Assembly (NCBI GenBank): GCA_049515175.1
Contig: JBEKUI010000097.1
Location: 1 to 14,305, forward strand
From: JACQNR01 sp049515175
Lineage (GTDB): Bacteria; Acidobacteriota; Terriglobia; UBA7540
Direction of reading: 5' to 3'
Length of the DNA: 14,305 nt
Below are positions 1-7,094 of the stretch, piece by piece; position 1 is the stretch's first letter, and every line of letters begins with the position of its first letter. Position numbers and translations under genes: made by a program. The notes under the pieces are model-generated. The model was not told where the DNA came from, did no database searches, and saw nothing but the letters and a program-made list of their open reading frames with translations.

Positions 1-297
1 TAAAGGGGGTAGGTCGGCACTACAACCGCTTTTCGAGAAGCCGGGATTGATTCAGAAGAGGTTCGACCAACGGAGAGGTCAAATTTCACTCAAAATTGTT
101 CTCAACTGCGAAAGTTGGGTTAAGCTACAGTTTTTGCCCTAGTTCACCTCCCGATCCGCGTTAGATTGCGGGGTACTCGAACTCATATCCTCGGGACATC
201 GGCGGCTTCGGAAGGTCTGACAACAGGAACTCGCCCCACTTCTCCAGTGCAGGAAGTTCTTCACCCGAAGGTTTCCCTATCTTTGTAGCCGAAAGCT

Positions 298-1665
298 TCA
301 GTGCGTGACAGCTTTTTCCTCGGGCGCGAGTGCTGAGGCTTGGTTTCGTGCTTCAGAAGCGATCCTCTCGAAAATCGCCCGGGCTTTTCGATAACGATTT
401 TGGGCCGCCTCGCGGTCTTTGTGGAAAAACTCGCTCCACGCTCCCCCCGGAGACGTCTGCAGGAGCAGGTTGTCGATCCAATGAACGAAGAACTCCGCAT
501 CGCTCACGCTGGCCCGAGTGGGAGCGTTGTTCACGGTGACGAAAACGGCTCCGGAATGCGAACGGTGGCCCTTCTCATCCATGCGCCGCGCGCAAAGCCA
601 CCCACTTCGATCAAAGTTCACGGTGGTCGCGAAGGTCAGGGGTGAACCGGGTGAAGCAGAGCCCGTGCGGTTCGCAACCACCACGCCATCTCGCACGATT
701 TCTATCCTCCCATCGAGTTTTTTCAGGCTTGCCCACTGGACACTTACATGCACTGGCCCTTTCCCGTCCAGGTGAATCTCGTCACCGGGTGAGAAAAACT
801 GGTTCGCCTTTAGATCGAGGAACTCAGCATGACCGGCTCGGGAGATCACAGTCCTGCCGCGTCGGATTCCGTCCACCCATTTCGCGTAGGTCAGGTTCCC
901 GTCGGGCACCCGAACGTAGGTTAGCAGGGTGCCCAGCGGCTCGAGAAAATTACAGGAGTAATCCGTTCCTGCAACCAGGCCCGGGCGGAAACCACAATTC
1001 AAGATTCGATAGTAGGCGTGGATCGCCGTTTCACTGCCATGGACGTCTTCCATCAGGAAAGCGACGTTCCCAAGCGCTGTCTCGACAGGCAATTCCAGCG
1101 GCGCACAACAATCCAACACTTTGGGGATGCCCTCGGGAAGATACTGCAGATGAGCAAACCCCGCCGCGGCGCCCTGATCGTTCGCCCATTCGAAGACCGG
1201 CTCGGTATATTCCGAGAAGAATGATTCACCGTGCCTGAGGCCCAAGAGGACCAGGTGGCCCCCAATCATTTTCTGGTCGAAGGTGACTCCACGCGGATCG
1301 AAGTGCCATTCGGCGTCCCAGTGCAGAAGGTGGCCGGGCGTTGATTCGGCGTTGTCCTTCCCCGTGATCAGGGGGATGTCCCTTTCGGCGTATTTCATCT
1401 CGCCGTTGCCGGTATCGGCCAACACCGCGACCACAGCCAGGTTATTCGTTCGCATCATTTCGAGAAGTTCTTTCGGAGAGAGCATCTCCTTTTCGTTCGA
1501 ACGACTGCAGCCAATCCCTCGGTGCACGTGTGCATCGCCCGCGAACCAATCACTAGGCGCCGGCGCGTGACTCGATTGAGCCCGCGCGTTGACACATTCG
1601 AACCTGCCCCATGCCAGAACGATGAGGGACAGCAGCAGGCATCTCCCGACTTTTGTCACGGTCAT
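298..1665 (-). CDS. Secreted CehA/McbA-like PHP-type metallohydrolase
   Basis: A 455-residue protein that I assign to the CehA/McbA group of PHP-like metal-dependent hydrolases. Residues 1 to about 29 look like a signal peptide: MTVTKVGR, then a hydrophobic run LLLSLIVLAWG, then a possible cleavage after ARA. Export is therefore likely. Candidate metal ligands are the HxH pair in GDAHVHRG (H46, H48), H172 in GFAHLQ and D235 in AGTDYSC, in the order expected for a PHP fold. Residues after about 290 may form a beta-rich accessory domain, and 405-445 is a charged helical tail. The ATG at 1665 has a G-rich ribosome-binding stretch just before it (complement of 1669-1678). The gene faces away from the nuo genes and shares no operon with them. 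The family includes carbamate hydrolases, but most members are uncharacterised and the substrate cannot be told from the sequence. Confidence 0.8.
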   Translation of the reverse strand: MTVTKVGRCLLLSLIVLAWGRFECVNARAQSSHAPAPSDWFAGDAHVHRGIGCSRSNEKEMLSPKELLEMMRTNNLAVVAVLADTGNGEMKYAERDIPLITGKDNAESTPGHLLHWDAEWHFDPRGVTFDQKMIGGHLVLLGLRHGESFFSEYTEPVFEWANDQGAAAGFAHLQYLPEGIPKVLDCCAPLELPVETALGNVAFLMEDVHGSETAIHAYYRILNCGFRPGLVAGTDYSCNFLEPLGTLLTYVRVPDGNLTYAKWVDGIRRGRTVISRAGHAEFLDLKANQFFSPGDEIHLDGKGPVHVSVQWASLKKLDGRIEIVRDGVVVANRTGSASPGSPLTFATTVNFDRSGWLCARRMDEKGHRSHSGAVFVTVNNAPTRASVSDAEFFVHWIDNLLLQTSPGGAWSEFFHKDREAAQNRYRKARAIFERIASEARNQASALAPEEKAVTH

Positions 1666-2509
1666 GCGCCCCCCCTTTCCAATCCGTTATGATAGTCCGT
1701 CTGCCGATGGAACGGCCTGGGTTTGTTGTGCCAACTTCGAAGCGCGTTTCCGGCAAGGCGCAGGTGGCCTCCTCGCGACGAGCCGTGCACGCGATTGCCC
1801 AGTTCTGGCCGCCGGCCCCTTGACAAGTCAAGGCGGTCCACTGCGCTCTGGGGAATGCTAAGAATAGGGTGCAGCCCTCCGATTGCAGCCATGATCGTCG
1901 CCAGGCATGCGCCTCTTAGGATTGAGATGGGCCAAGTTGGGAAGAAGCACTTCGATGAGATCGCCGGTGTGGCGATCGAACGACACTGCGGCAACGGGGA
2001 GTTGGGAAAGGGGGTCCGAATCGACTCCAGGTGAGTTTGCCTGCTGGCGGCGAAGCACCCACGACATAGGACTTATATGAAATGACGCGAATTGTGAATT
2101 GCGCGAAAACGGATGCCGTGACGGTTCAATGTGGCGTCGCGCACATCGACTTGCCTGACGAGTCTGTGTTCACCTTGGTACGTACATGGAAGAATAGCAA
2201 ATGAATGACCTACTTCCGAGGCCGCCGACTCGCGACTAGTTTCCGAATCAAGCTCCCGCTGGGCGATCCGGCACGCCGGCCCAAATGCCAGAACTGCATG
2301 AGCGAATGGGCGCCCTGATGGGCCAGGCCAGTGCCGCTATTGTAGCGGCGGAACGTGAGCATCGCCTCTATGTTCGTAGGGTACTCCTCTCATTTTCTCT
2401 AATCTCCCCCGACGGGGCCAAACGTTCGGACTCCATTCTCGGCAGCGCTAACGGGTCTGCAAGCCGCGGATTTTTGCGGCGACCCGCGGGGTATTTCACT
2501 TGGGTATGA

Positions 2510-2539
2510 TTGACAAATTTTGGAGCGCTGTGCCACAAT
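2510..2539 (+). promoter_or_regulatory. Sigma70-like promoter upstream of nuoC
   Basis: A perfect -35 hexamer TTGACA (2510-2515) is followed after 18 bases by CACAAT (2534-2539), which matches TATAAT at four of six positions. Initiation would fall near 2546, leaving a leader of about 44 bases before nuoC. It is the best promoter I can see ahead of the nuo genes. The call rests on pattern only. Confidence 0.5.
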
Positions 2540-2578
2540 CAACGGTTCAAGTCGCGGCACCAGAGCTTTCCTGTTAGG

Positions 2579-2584
2579 CATAAT
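2579..2584 (+). promoter_or_regulatory. Possible -10 element for a leaderless nuoC mRNA
   Basis: CATAAT matches TATAAT at five of six positions and ends five bases before the nuoC ATG, so a transcript could begin at or next to the start codon. There is no recognisable -35 at the proper distance. It is an alternative to the promoter at 2510-2539. The lack of a good ribosome-binding site before nuoC makes it worth recording. Confidence 0.25.
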
Positions 2585-2589
2585 CGCGG

Positions 2590-3243
2590 ATGGCAGACGA
2601 ACCCAAGGTTCCCCCTGCGGGTGGAAAGAGTGAGAGCACTGCGGAGCCGGCTTCTCCATCGGGGAGCGCGGCCAGCGCTCCTCCCAAGCCCCCCGCCAAG
2701 CCCGCCGCGCCCGCAGCCGCCAAGGCTCCCGTCAAACCCGATCCCTGGTCGAGTCCGCTGCTCGATGAGCTCCAGAAACACTTCCCGGGCGCGGTCCGCG
2801 AGTCGGTCATCTTCAGGAACATGCCTTCGCTGACCGTGGCCCGTGAGAGCCTGCTGGCGATTTGCGATTTCCTGAAGGGCGACGAGGGCGGGGGATACAC
2901 GCTGCTGACCGACCACACCGCCGTGGATTATCCCAAGCGTGAGAAGCGCTTCGATCTCATCTACCACCTGTATTCGTTCCAGCGCAACGAGCGCCTGCGC
3001 GTGAAAGTACTGCTGAGTGAGGCGGAGAAAGCCCCTTCGGTCACGGGGCTCTGGCCGACTGCGAACTGGCTGGAGCGGGAAGTCTTCGACATGTTTGGCG
3101 TGCAATACGAAGGCCATCCTGACCTGAAGCGAATTCTGATGCCGGATGGTTGGACGGGTCATCCGCTGCGCAAGGACTACGATATCCTCAAGCAGGATGA
3201 GAGTTGGGTGCAGTCCAACCTGGGAATTAAGAGCGCGCAGTGA
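2590..3243 (+). CDS. nuoC: NADH-quinone oxidoreductase subunit C
   Basis: A 217-residue homologue of the 30 kDa subunit of complex I, a peripheral-arm protein that packs beside NuoD and helps connect the hydrophilic arm to the membrane arm. Residues 1-52 are a low-complexity extension rich in Pro, Ala and Lys and probably disordered; the folded core begins near W53. The family signature runs from about 162 to 184 (EREVFDMFG, then GHPDLKRILM), followed by the conserved GHPLRKDY. The core is of usual length and separate from NuoD, not fused to it as in E. coli. The ATG at 2590 is the first in frame after the promoter. Only a weak TAGG at 2575-2578 precedes it, 11 bases away. It is the first gene of the nuo run, with neither nuoA nor nuoB before it. 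Confidence 0.93.
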   Translation: MADEPKVPPAGGKSESTAEPASPSGSAASAPPKPPAKPAAPAAAKAPVKPDPWSSPLLDELQKHFPGAVRESVIFRNMPSLTVARESLLAICDFLKGDEGGGYTLLTDHTAVDYPKREKRFDLIYHLYSFQRNERLRVKVLLSEAEKAPSVTGLWPTANWLEREVFDMFGVQYEGHPDLKRILMPDGWTGHPLRKDYDILKQDESWVQSNLGIKSAQ

Positions 3244-3251
3244 GACGTCGG

Positions 3252-3272
3252 GAGTTGAGAGTCAAGAGTTGA
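3252..3272 (+). repeat. Heptad repeat, three GAGTYRA units
   Basis: Three seven-base units in tandem, GAGTTGA, GAGTCAA and GAGTTGA, begin eight bases after the nuoC stop. They vary only at the two central bases, in the pattern YRA. This is the first of two blocks in the 96-base nuoC/nuoD gap. Confidence 0.75.
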
Positions 3273-3310
3273 ATAGGATGATCAGCAATAAGCGAAGGCA
3301 GGTTACCCTC

Positions 3311-3338
3311 GCTGAGAGCTGATAGCTGAAAGCCGCGA
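3311..3338 (+). repeat. Heptad repeat, GCTGANA units, abutting nuoD
   Basis: Units GCTGAGA, GCTGATA and GCTGAAA are followed by a degenerate GCCGCGA that ends two bases before the nuoD ATG. The array thus occupies the place where a ribosome-binding site would be expected, and no good Shine-Dalgarno match is visible there. Confidence 0.75.
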
Positions 3339-3339
3339 A

Positions 3340-4452
3340 ATGCCAGAAGCCACCTTTCTCGACGCCAACGAACTGGTCATCAACATGGGGCCGCAGCATC
3401 CGGCCACGCATGGTGTTCTGCGCGTCAAGCTGAGGCTCGATGGCGAGAAGGTCCTGGGGTCAGAGTGTGTCATCGGATATCTGCATCGCGGTGTCGAGAA
3501 AATCGCCGAGAACCGTACCTACGCACAGTTTGCACCTTATACCGACCGCATGGATTATGTCGCGGCGGTCACGAACGGCATGGGTTACGTCGAGGCGGTC
3601 GAGAAGCTTCTCGGCGTCGAACTTCCCCCGCGCGCGCAGTACACGCGCATGATTCTGGCCGAACTGCAGCGGATCGCCAGCCACTTGCTCTGGCTTGGCA
3701 CGCACGCGCTTGATATCGGTGCCATGACGCCGGTCTTTTATACCTTCCGCGAGCGGGAAGAAATCCTCAAAATCTTCGAGAGCTATTGCGGTGCGCGACT
3801 CACGACGCACGCTTTCCGCATCGGCGGCTTGCAGTACGACCTCTACGACGGCTTCGAAAAGGAAGTCGTGAAGTTCTGCGACTATTTCCTCCCCAAGTTG
3901 GCGGAGTACGAGACACTGCTGACGACGAATCGCATCTGGCTCAACCGCACCCGGAATGTGGGAGTGATCTCAGCTGAAGATGCGATCGCGATGGGCGTCA
4001 CAGGCCCTGTGCTTCGCGGTTCGGGCGTGAAATGGGACATACGCAAGGCGCAGCCCTACGAGGCGTACGATAAGGTGGAGTTCGACGTGCCCACGGGCAA
4101 GAACGGCGACACCTACGACCGTTACCTCGTTCGTATGGAGGAAATGCGCCAGTCGGTCCGCATCGTCCGGCAGTGCGTGGACCGCATCGCGCCGGGCCCG
4201 ATCATGGGCAAGGTAGGCAAAGTCATCAAGCCGCCGGTGGGGGAAGTGTATCACTCGATCGAAGCCCCCAAAGGCGAGCTGGGATACTTCGTGGTGAGCG
4301 ATGGCTCCACGCACCCTTATCGCGTGCGTGTGCGGCCGCCCTCGTTCATCAACTTGCAGGCGCTCGATATTATGATTCGCGGCCACTTGATCGCAGACGT
4401 CGTCGCCATTATCGGGACGCTGGATATCGTGCTGGGTGAGGTTGACCGGTAG
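3340..4452 (+). CDS. nuoD: NADH-quinone oxidoreductase subunit D
   Basis: A 370-residue homologue of the 49 kDa subunit of complex I, related to the large subunit of NiFe hydrogenases, which forms much of the quinone-binding cavity with NuoB and NuoH. The N-terminal loop GPQHPATHGVLR supplies H24, and Y73 lies in YTDRMDY. Their spacing of 49 residues equals that of the quinone-contacting His/Tyr pair (His38 and Tyr87 in Thermus Nqo4). Other family marks are GYLHRGVEK, RIASHLLWLG, SDGSTHPYRVR and the C-terminal end GTLDIVLGEVDR, which shows the protein is complete. The NiFe-binding cysteines of hydrogenases are absent, as normal for NuoD. It follows nuoC after 96 bases filled largely by heptad repeats and precedes nuoH by 19 bases. 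The ATG at 3340 suits the family start, although no Shine-Dalgarno is evident. Confidence 0.96.
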   Translation: MPEATFLDANELVINMGPQHPATHGVLRVKLRLDGEKVLGSECVIGYLHRGVEKIAENRTYAQFAPYTDRMDYVAAVTNGMGYVEAVEKLLGVELPPRAQYTRMILAELQRIASHLLWLGTHALDIGAMTPVFYTFREREEILKIFESYCGARLTTHAFRIGGLQYDLYDGFEKEVVKFCDYFLPKLAEYETLLTTNRIWLNRTRNVGVISAEDAIAMGVTGPVLRGSGVKWDIRKAQPYEAYDKVEFDVPTGKNGDTYDRYLVRMEEMRQSVRIVRQCVDRIAPGPIMGKVGKVIKPPVGEVYHSIEAPKGELGYFVVSDGSTHPYRVRVRPPSFINLQALDIMIRGHLIADVVAIIGTLDIVLGEVDR

Positions 4453-4471
4453 GTCCAGAATATTTCGACCC

Positions 4472-5689
4472 ATGATTGACAACGCATTCCAATTTCTCGC
4501 CGCCAACCCGCTGATCTTTGCGGTCGTTAAAATCCTGATTGTTTTTGCTGTGGTGGCCGGCCTAGTCGCCTATTTGGTGTACCTGGAGCGCAAGGTCCTG
4601 GCTTTCATGCAGGCGCGACTAGGACCGATGCGTGTGGGACCGTGGGGGCTGTTGCAGCCGATTGCCGACGGCATCAAGCTGCTGCTGAAAGAGGACATCG
4701 TTCCCCAGGGGGCCGATCGATTTGTGTTTTTGCTCGCGCCGGCAATCAGCGTGATGGCAGCCTTCACGGTGTTCGCGGCCATCCCCTTCGCGGGCAATTT
4801 CTTCATCACGGATATCAATATTGCCCTCCTTTTTATCCTGGCAGTTTCGTCGCTGGGCATCTACGGAATCATCCTGGGCGGGTGGTCGTCGAACAGTCAT
4901 TATCCGCTCCTTGGGGCGCTACGTTCATCGGCGCAGCTGATCAGCTACGAGGTGGCGGCGGGAATGGCCATTGTCGGCGTGCTGCTGATTTCCAATTCGC
5001 TCAGCATGGTGGAGATCGTCCAGCGGCAGCAGGAGATGGGCTTTTGGAACATCCTGGTACAGCCCGTGGCCTTCGTTATCTATGTGATCGCGGCAGTGGC
5101 GGAGACCAATCGCAACCCCTTCGACCTACCCGAAGCGGAATCCGAGCTGACCGCCGGCTTCCATACGGAATACAGCGGCTTCCGCTTTGCCCTCTATTTC
5201 ATGGCCGAGTACACGAACATGGTGGTCGTTTCGTGCATTGCGGTAATTCTATTTCTGGGCGGCTGGCTGCGGCCTTTCCAAAGTGTGCGTTTTCTGGATT
5301 TCCTGAACTACGCACCGCCGGTCGCGCTCCTCGGCGCGGCGGCGTTTGTCTTCTGGCTGGGGCGGCAAAGCAGGGTGGCCTTGGACCGTACGATCTTCGT
5401 GGCCCTCTCTCTGCTGCTCGTGCTCCTGGCAGGTCTGGTGGCGATTCCGCCCGTACTCGCGGCCATTCAGGGAATCTTCTGGTTTACGGCCAAGGTGCTG
5501 GCCTTCCTCTACGCGTTCATCTGGTATCGGGCGACGTTCCCGCGCTACCGTTACGATCAACTCATGAACGTGGGGTGGCGGGTCATGATCCCACTGGCCA
5601 TGGCCAACTTGGTTGTGACGGCGATTCTGCGCTACTGCCTGAGCGGGCACCCGACGGATTCGCCGGCGGCATTCCTGACAGGGAATTGA
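4472..5689 (+). CDS. nuoH: NADH-quinone oxidoreductase subunit H
   Basis: A multi-spanning membrane protein of 405 residues (ND1 family) that docks the peripheral arm and closes the quinone chamber. Conserved loops are LERKVLAFMQARLGP (residues 38-52), the acidic loop AETNRNPFDLPEAESEL (210-226) and GFHTEYSGFRFA (229-240). It is clearly longer than the roughly 325 residues of the E. coli protein. The excess lies mostly between about 270 and 340, where an additional hydrophobic segment (VALLGAAAFVFWLG) and a second one near 310-335 appear. I chose the ATG at 4472 because it gives a normal NuoH start (MIDNAFQF). A GTG at 4436 in the same frame would overlap nuoD and add 12 polar residues. No clear ribosome-binding site marks either. 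The gene ends seven bases before nuoI. Confidence 0.94.
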   Translation: MIDNAFQFLAANPLIFAVVKILIVFAVVAGLVAYLVYLERKVLAFMQARLGPMRVGPWGLLQPIADGIKLLLKEDIVPQGADRFVFLLAPAISVMAAFTVFAAIPFAGNFFITDINIALLFILAVSSLGIYGIILGGWSSNSHYPLLGALRSSAQLISYEVAAGMAIVGVLLISNSLSMVEIVQRQQEMGFWNILVQPVAFVIYVIAAVAETNRNPFDLPEAESELTAGFHTEYSGFRFALYFMAEYTNMVVVSCIAVILFLGGWLRPFQSVRFLDFLNYAPPVALLGAAAFVFWLGRQSRVALDRTIFVALSLLLVLLAGLVAIPPVLAAIQGIFWFTAKVLAFLYAFIWYRATFPRYRYDQLMNVGWRVMIPLAMANLVVTAILRYCLSGHPTDSPAAFLTGN

Positions 5690-5696
5690 GGCGAGC

Positions 5697-6149
5697 ATGA
5701 AAGAGTTGTTGCGACGAATCTTTTTGGTCGACCTGCTCAAAGGGCTGCGCTTGACATTTTCCTACCAGCGGCCGAGTGCGACCTACACGGAACAGTATCC
5801 GCTGGAGCGGCCGGCCGTCGCTGAACGGTATCGCGGCGCGCCACGCCTCAATAACCATCCCGAGACCGGCGAGACGCTCTGTATCGCGTGCAACCTCTGC
5901 TCACTCGCCTGCCCGGAAAACTTGATTGTAGTGGCCTGGGACCGCACCGAAGATCGCAAGAAGAAGCTCACAACGTTCACTTATGACACGTCGCGTTGCA
6001 TGTTCTGCGGGTTGTGCGAAGATGCCTGCCCCGTGGACGCGCTGGAATTGACCCAGGACTTTGAGATTGCCCACTACAACCGCGAAGGCATGATCTGGGA
6101 CCGCCTTATGCTTGAACAGGGGCCGCAACCGACCCGTTATACGAGGTAG
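5697..6149 (+). CDS. nuoI: NADH-quinone oxidoreductase subunit I, two [4Fe-4S] clusters
   Basis: A 150-residue ferredoxin-like subunit (TYKY/23 kDa family) that carries clusters N6a and N6b and passes electrons from NuoG toward NuoB. Two CxxCxxCxxxCP motifs are intact: C62, C65, C68, C72 and C101, C104, C107, C111. An N-terminal amphipathic stretch (KELLRRIFLVDLLKGL) is typical of its membrane-facing helix. GAGG at 5688-5691 lies five bases before the ATG and supports this start. Retention of this electron-transfer subunit shows that the complex has a redox arm, even though nuoE, F and G are not in the run. A 134-base gap with heptad repeats separates it from nuoJ. Confidence 0.96.
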   Translation: MKELLRRIFLVDLLKGLRLTFSYQRPSATYTEQYPLERPAVAERYRGAPRLNNHPETGETLCIACNLCSLACPENLIVVAWDRTEDRKKKLTTFTYDTSRCMFCGLCEDACPVDALELTQDFEIAHYNREGMIWDRLMLEQGPQPTRYTR

Positions 6150-6170
6150 GGGCGAACGGCGCTCGCCCGG

Positions 6171-6187
6171 AGCAGAAAGCAGAAAGC
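6171..6187 (+). repeat. Short heptad repeat AGCAGAA
   Basis: Two exact AGCAGAA units followed by AGC lie 21 bases after the nuoI stop. Only two full units are present, so this alone would be weak. It is recorded because it falls in the same position after a stop codon as the first blocks in the other large gaps. Confidence 0.45.
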
Positions 6188-6216
6188 ATTTACTTCATTG
6201 AGTGTTGAGAACGAGA

Positions 6217-6237
6217 ACTGATTGCTGACGGCTGCAG
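6217..6237 (+). repeat. Degenerate heptad repeat, NCTGNNN units
   Basis: ACTGATT, GCTGACG and GCTGCAG are three degenerate seven-base units keeping a CTG at fixed phase. They resemble the GCTGANA block ahead of nuoD. A related TAGCTGAAAA occurs slightly downstream, at about 6257-6266, before the nuoJ ATG. Confidence 0.4.
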
Positions 6238-6283
6238 GCAGACTGTGGATATCAGGTAGCTGAAAACGGACTTTCATCTGAGC

Positions 6284-6793
6284 ATGTTGCCACAAATCGC
6301 GTTCTTCGCTCTTTCGGCAGTGGCGCTCGCCTCCGCGGTGATGGTTATCACGCGACGGAATGCGGTGCACAGCGTCATCTGGCTGATTGTCACCCTCTTT
6401 TCTGTGGGCGGCGTGTTCTTGATGCTGCACGCGGAGTTCCTCTTTGCTGTCCAGGTGATCTTGTATGTGGGCGGGATCATGGTGTTGTTTTTGTTTGTGG
6501 TAATGCTCGTGAACCTTGATGTTGCGGTGAAGCAGGCCCAATTCAGCCGCCAGTGGCAACTGGCGCTGGCCGTGGGGATTGTCTTGCTCGTGGAGCTCAG
6601 TTACGGGGTTTATCGGGGGCACCAGGGGTTTGTTCTGGGCCAGGCGCAAGGCGCTGCGGTGGCAGGCGGGAATACGCAGGCTGTGGCGCTGGCGCTTTAT
6701 CGTGATTACATGCTGCCGGTGGAAATCGCTTCGATCCTGCTGCTTGTTGCGATGGTGGGAGCGGTGATCATGGCCAAGAGGAAGATGGAATGA
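6284..6793 (+). CDS. nuoJ: NADH-quinone oxidoreductase subunit J
   Basis: A 169-residue membrane subunit (ND6 family) with five predicted helices, at about 4-22, 31-49, 54-78, 92-110 and 143-164. The third helix, VQVILYVGGIMVLFLFVVML, contains the conserved Tyr61 and the GG pair associated with the pi-bulge that links the quinone site to the proton channels. The length is normal for the family. The ATG at 6284 lacks a strong ribosome-binding site and follows a 134-base gap. The stop overlaps the nuoK start as ATGA, which suggests coupled translation of J and K. Confidence 0.93.
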   Translation: MLPQIAFFALSAVALASAVMVITRRNAVHSVIWLIVTLFSVGGVFLMLHAEFLFAVQVILYVGGIMVLFLFVVMLVNLDVAVKQAQFSRQWQLALAVGIVLLVELSYGVYRGHQGFVLGQAQGAAVAGGNTQAVALALYRDYMLPVEIASILLLVAMVGAVIMAKRKME

Positions 6794-7092
6794 TTCCGAC
6801 GCACTGGTATCTGTTCCTGGGAACGGCGCTGTTCACGATTGGCGTCATTGGTGTGCTCACGCGGCGGAATGTCATCGTCATCCTGATGTCGATTGAGCTG
6901 ATTCTGAATGCCGTGAACATCAATCTGGTGGCATTCTCGGACTACTTCCGGTCCGTCGATGGCCAGGTATTTGCGATTTTCGTGATTACCGACGCCGCCG
7001 CCGAGGCCGCCGTCGGGCTGGGTTTGATCATCGCGCTCTTCCGCAATAAGGAAACCGTGAACGCGGACGAGATTGATTTGCTGAAGTGGTGA
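6790..7092 (+). CDS. nuoK: NADH-quinone oxidoreductase subunit K
   Basis: A 100-residue, three-helix membrane subunit (ND4L family), of exactly usual size. Both buried glutamates needed for proton transfer are present: E36 in MSIELILNAVN and E72 in AAAEAAVGL. The first helix, LFLGTALFTIGVIGVL, and the short loop TRRN are typical. It begins within the nuoJ stop (ATGA overlap), and the nuoL start follows two bases after its own stop. Confidence 0.96.
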   Translation: MIPTHWYLFLGTALFTIGVIGVLTRRNVIVILMSIELILNAVNINLVAFSDYFRSVDGQVFAIFVITDAAAEAAVGLGLIIALFRNKETVNADEIDLLKW

Positions 7093-7094
7093 GC

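Larger units (their letters stand above)
1666..2589. other. Long non-coding stretch between divergent genes
   Basis: This 924-base region separates the minus-strand hydrolase from nuoC. Short open frames occur on both strands (for example 1858-2067 minus and 2285-2509 plus), but none has a ribosome-binding site or a recognisable protein family. An imperfect palindrome lies at 2086-2105 (CGCGAATT, GTG, AATTGCGCG) and a small perfect hairpin at 2268-2279 (CCGGC-AC-GCCGG). The last 80 bases contain the candidate nuo promoters listed separately. I see no tRNA, insertion sequence or terminator with a clear U-tract, and no trace of nuoA or nuoB. Confidence 0.6.

Noticed and set aside
101..119. Hairpin CTCAACT-GCGAA-AGTTGGG as terminator for the minus-strand hydrolase
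   Set aside because: The stem is weak, includes a G-U pair, lies about 180 bases after the stop and is not followed directly by a U-run on either strand.
1858..2067. Minus-strand frame of 69 codons with a protein-like stretch (DRHTGDLIEVLLPNLAHL)
   Set aside because: No family could be recognised and no ribosome-binding site is evident. I mention it only as a possible relic within the long spacer.
2285..2509. Small plus-strand open frame of 74 codons before nuoC
   Set aside because: No ribosome-binding site, no recognised family, and its end overlaps nearly the start of the promoter. Chance cannot be excluded.
4436..4471. GTG at 4436 as the nuoH start
   Set aside because: It would overlap nuoD by 17 bases and add a polar segment not seen in NuoH. 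The ATG at 4472 gives the normal N-terminus.
4642..5700. Alternative plus-strand frame of 352 codons within nuoH
   Set aside because: The frame translates as Gly/Arg-rich sequence without a family match, while the overlapping frame is an unmistakable NuoH.
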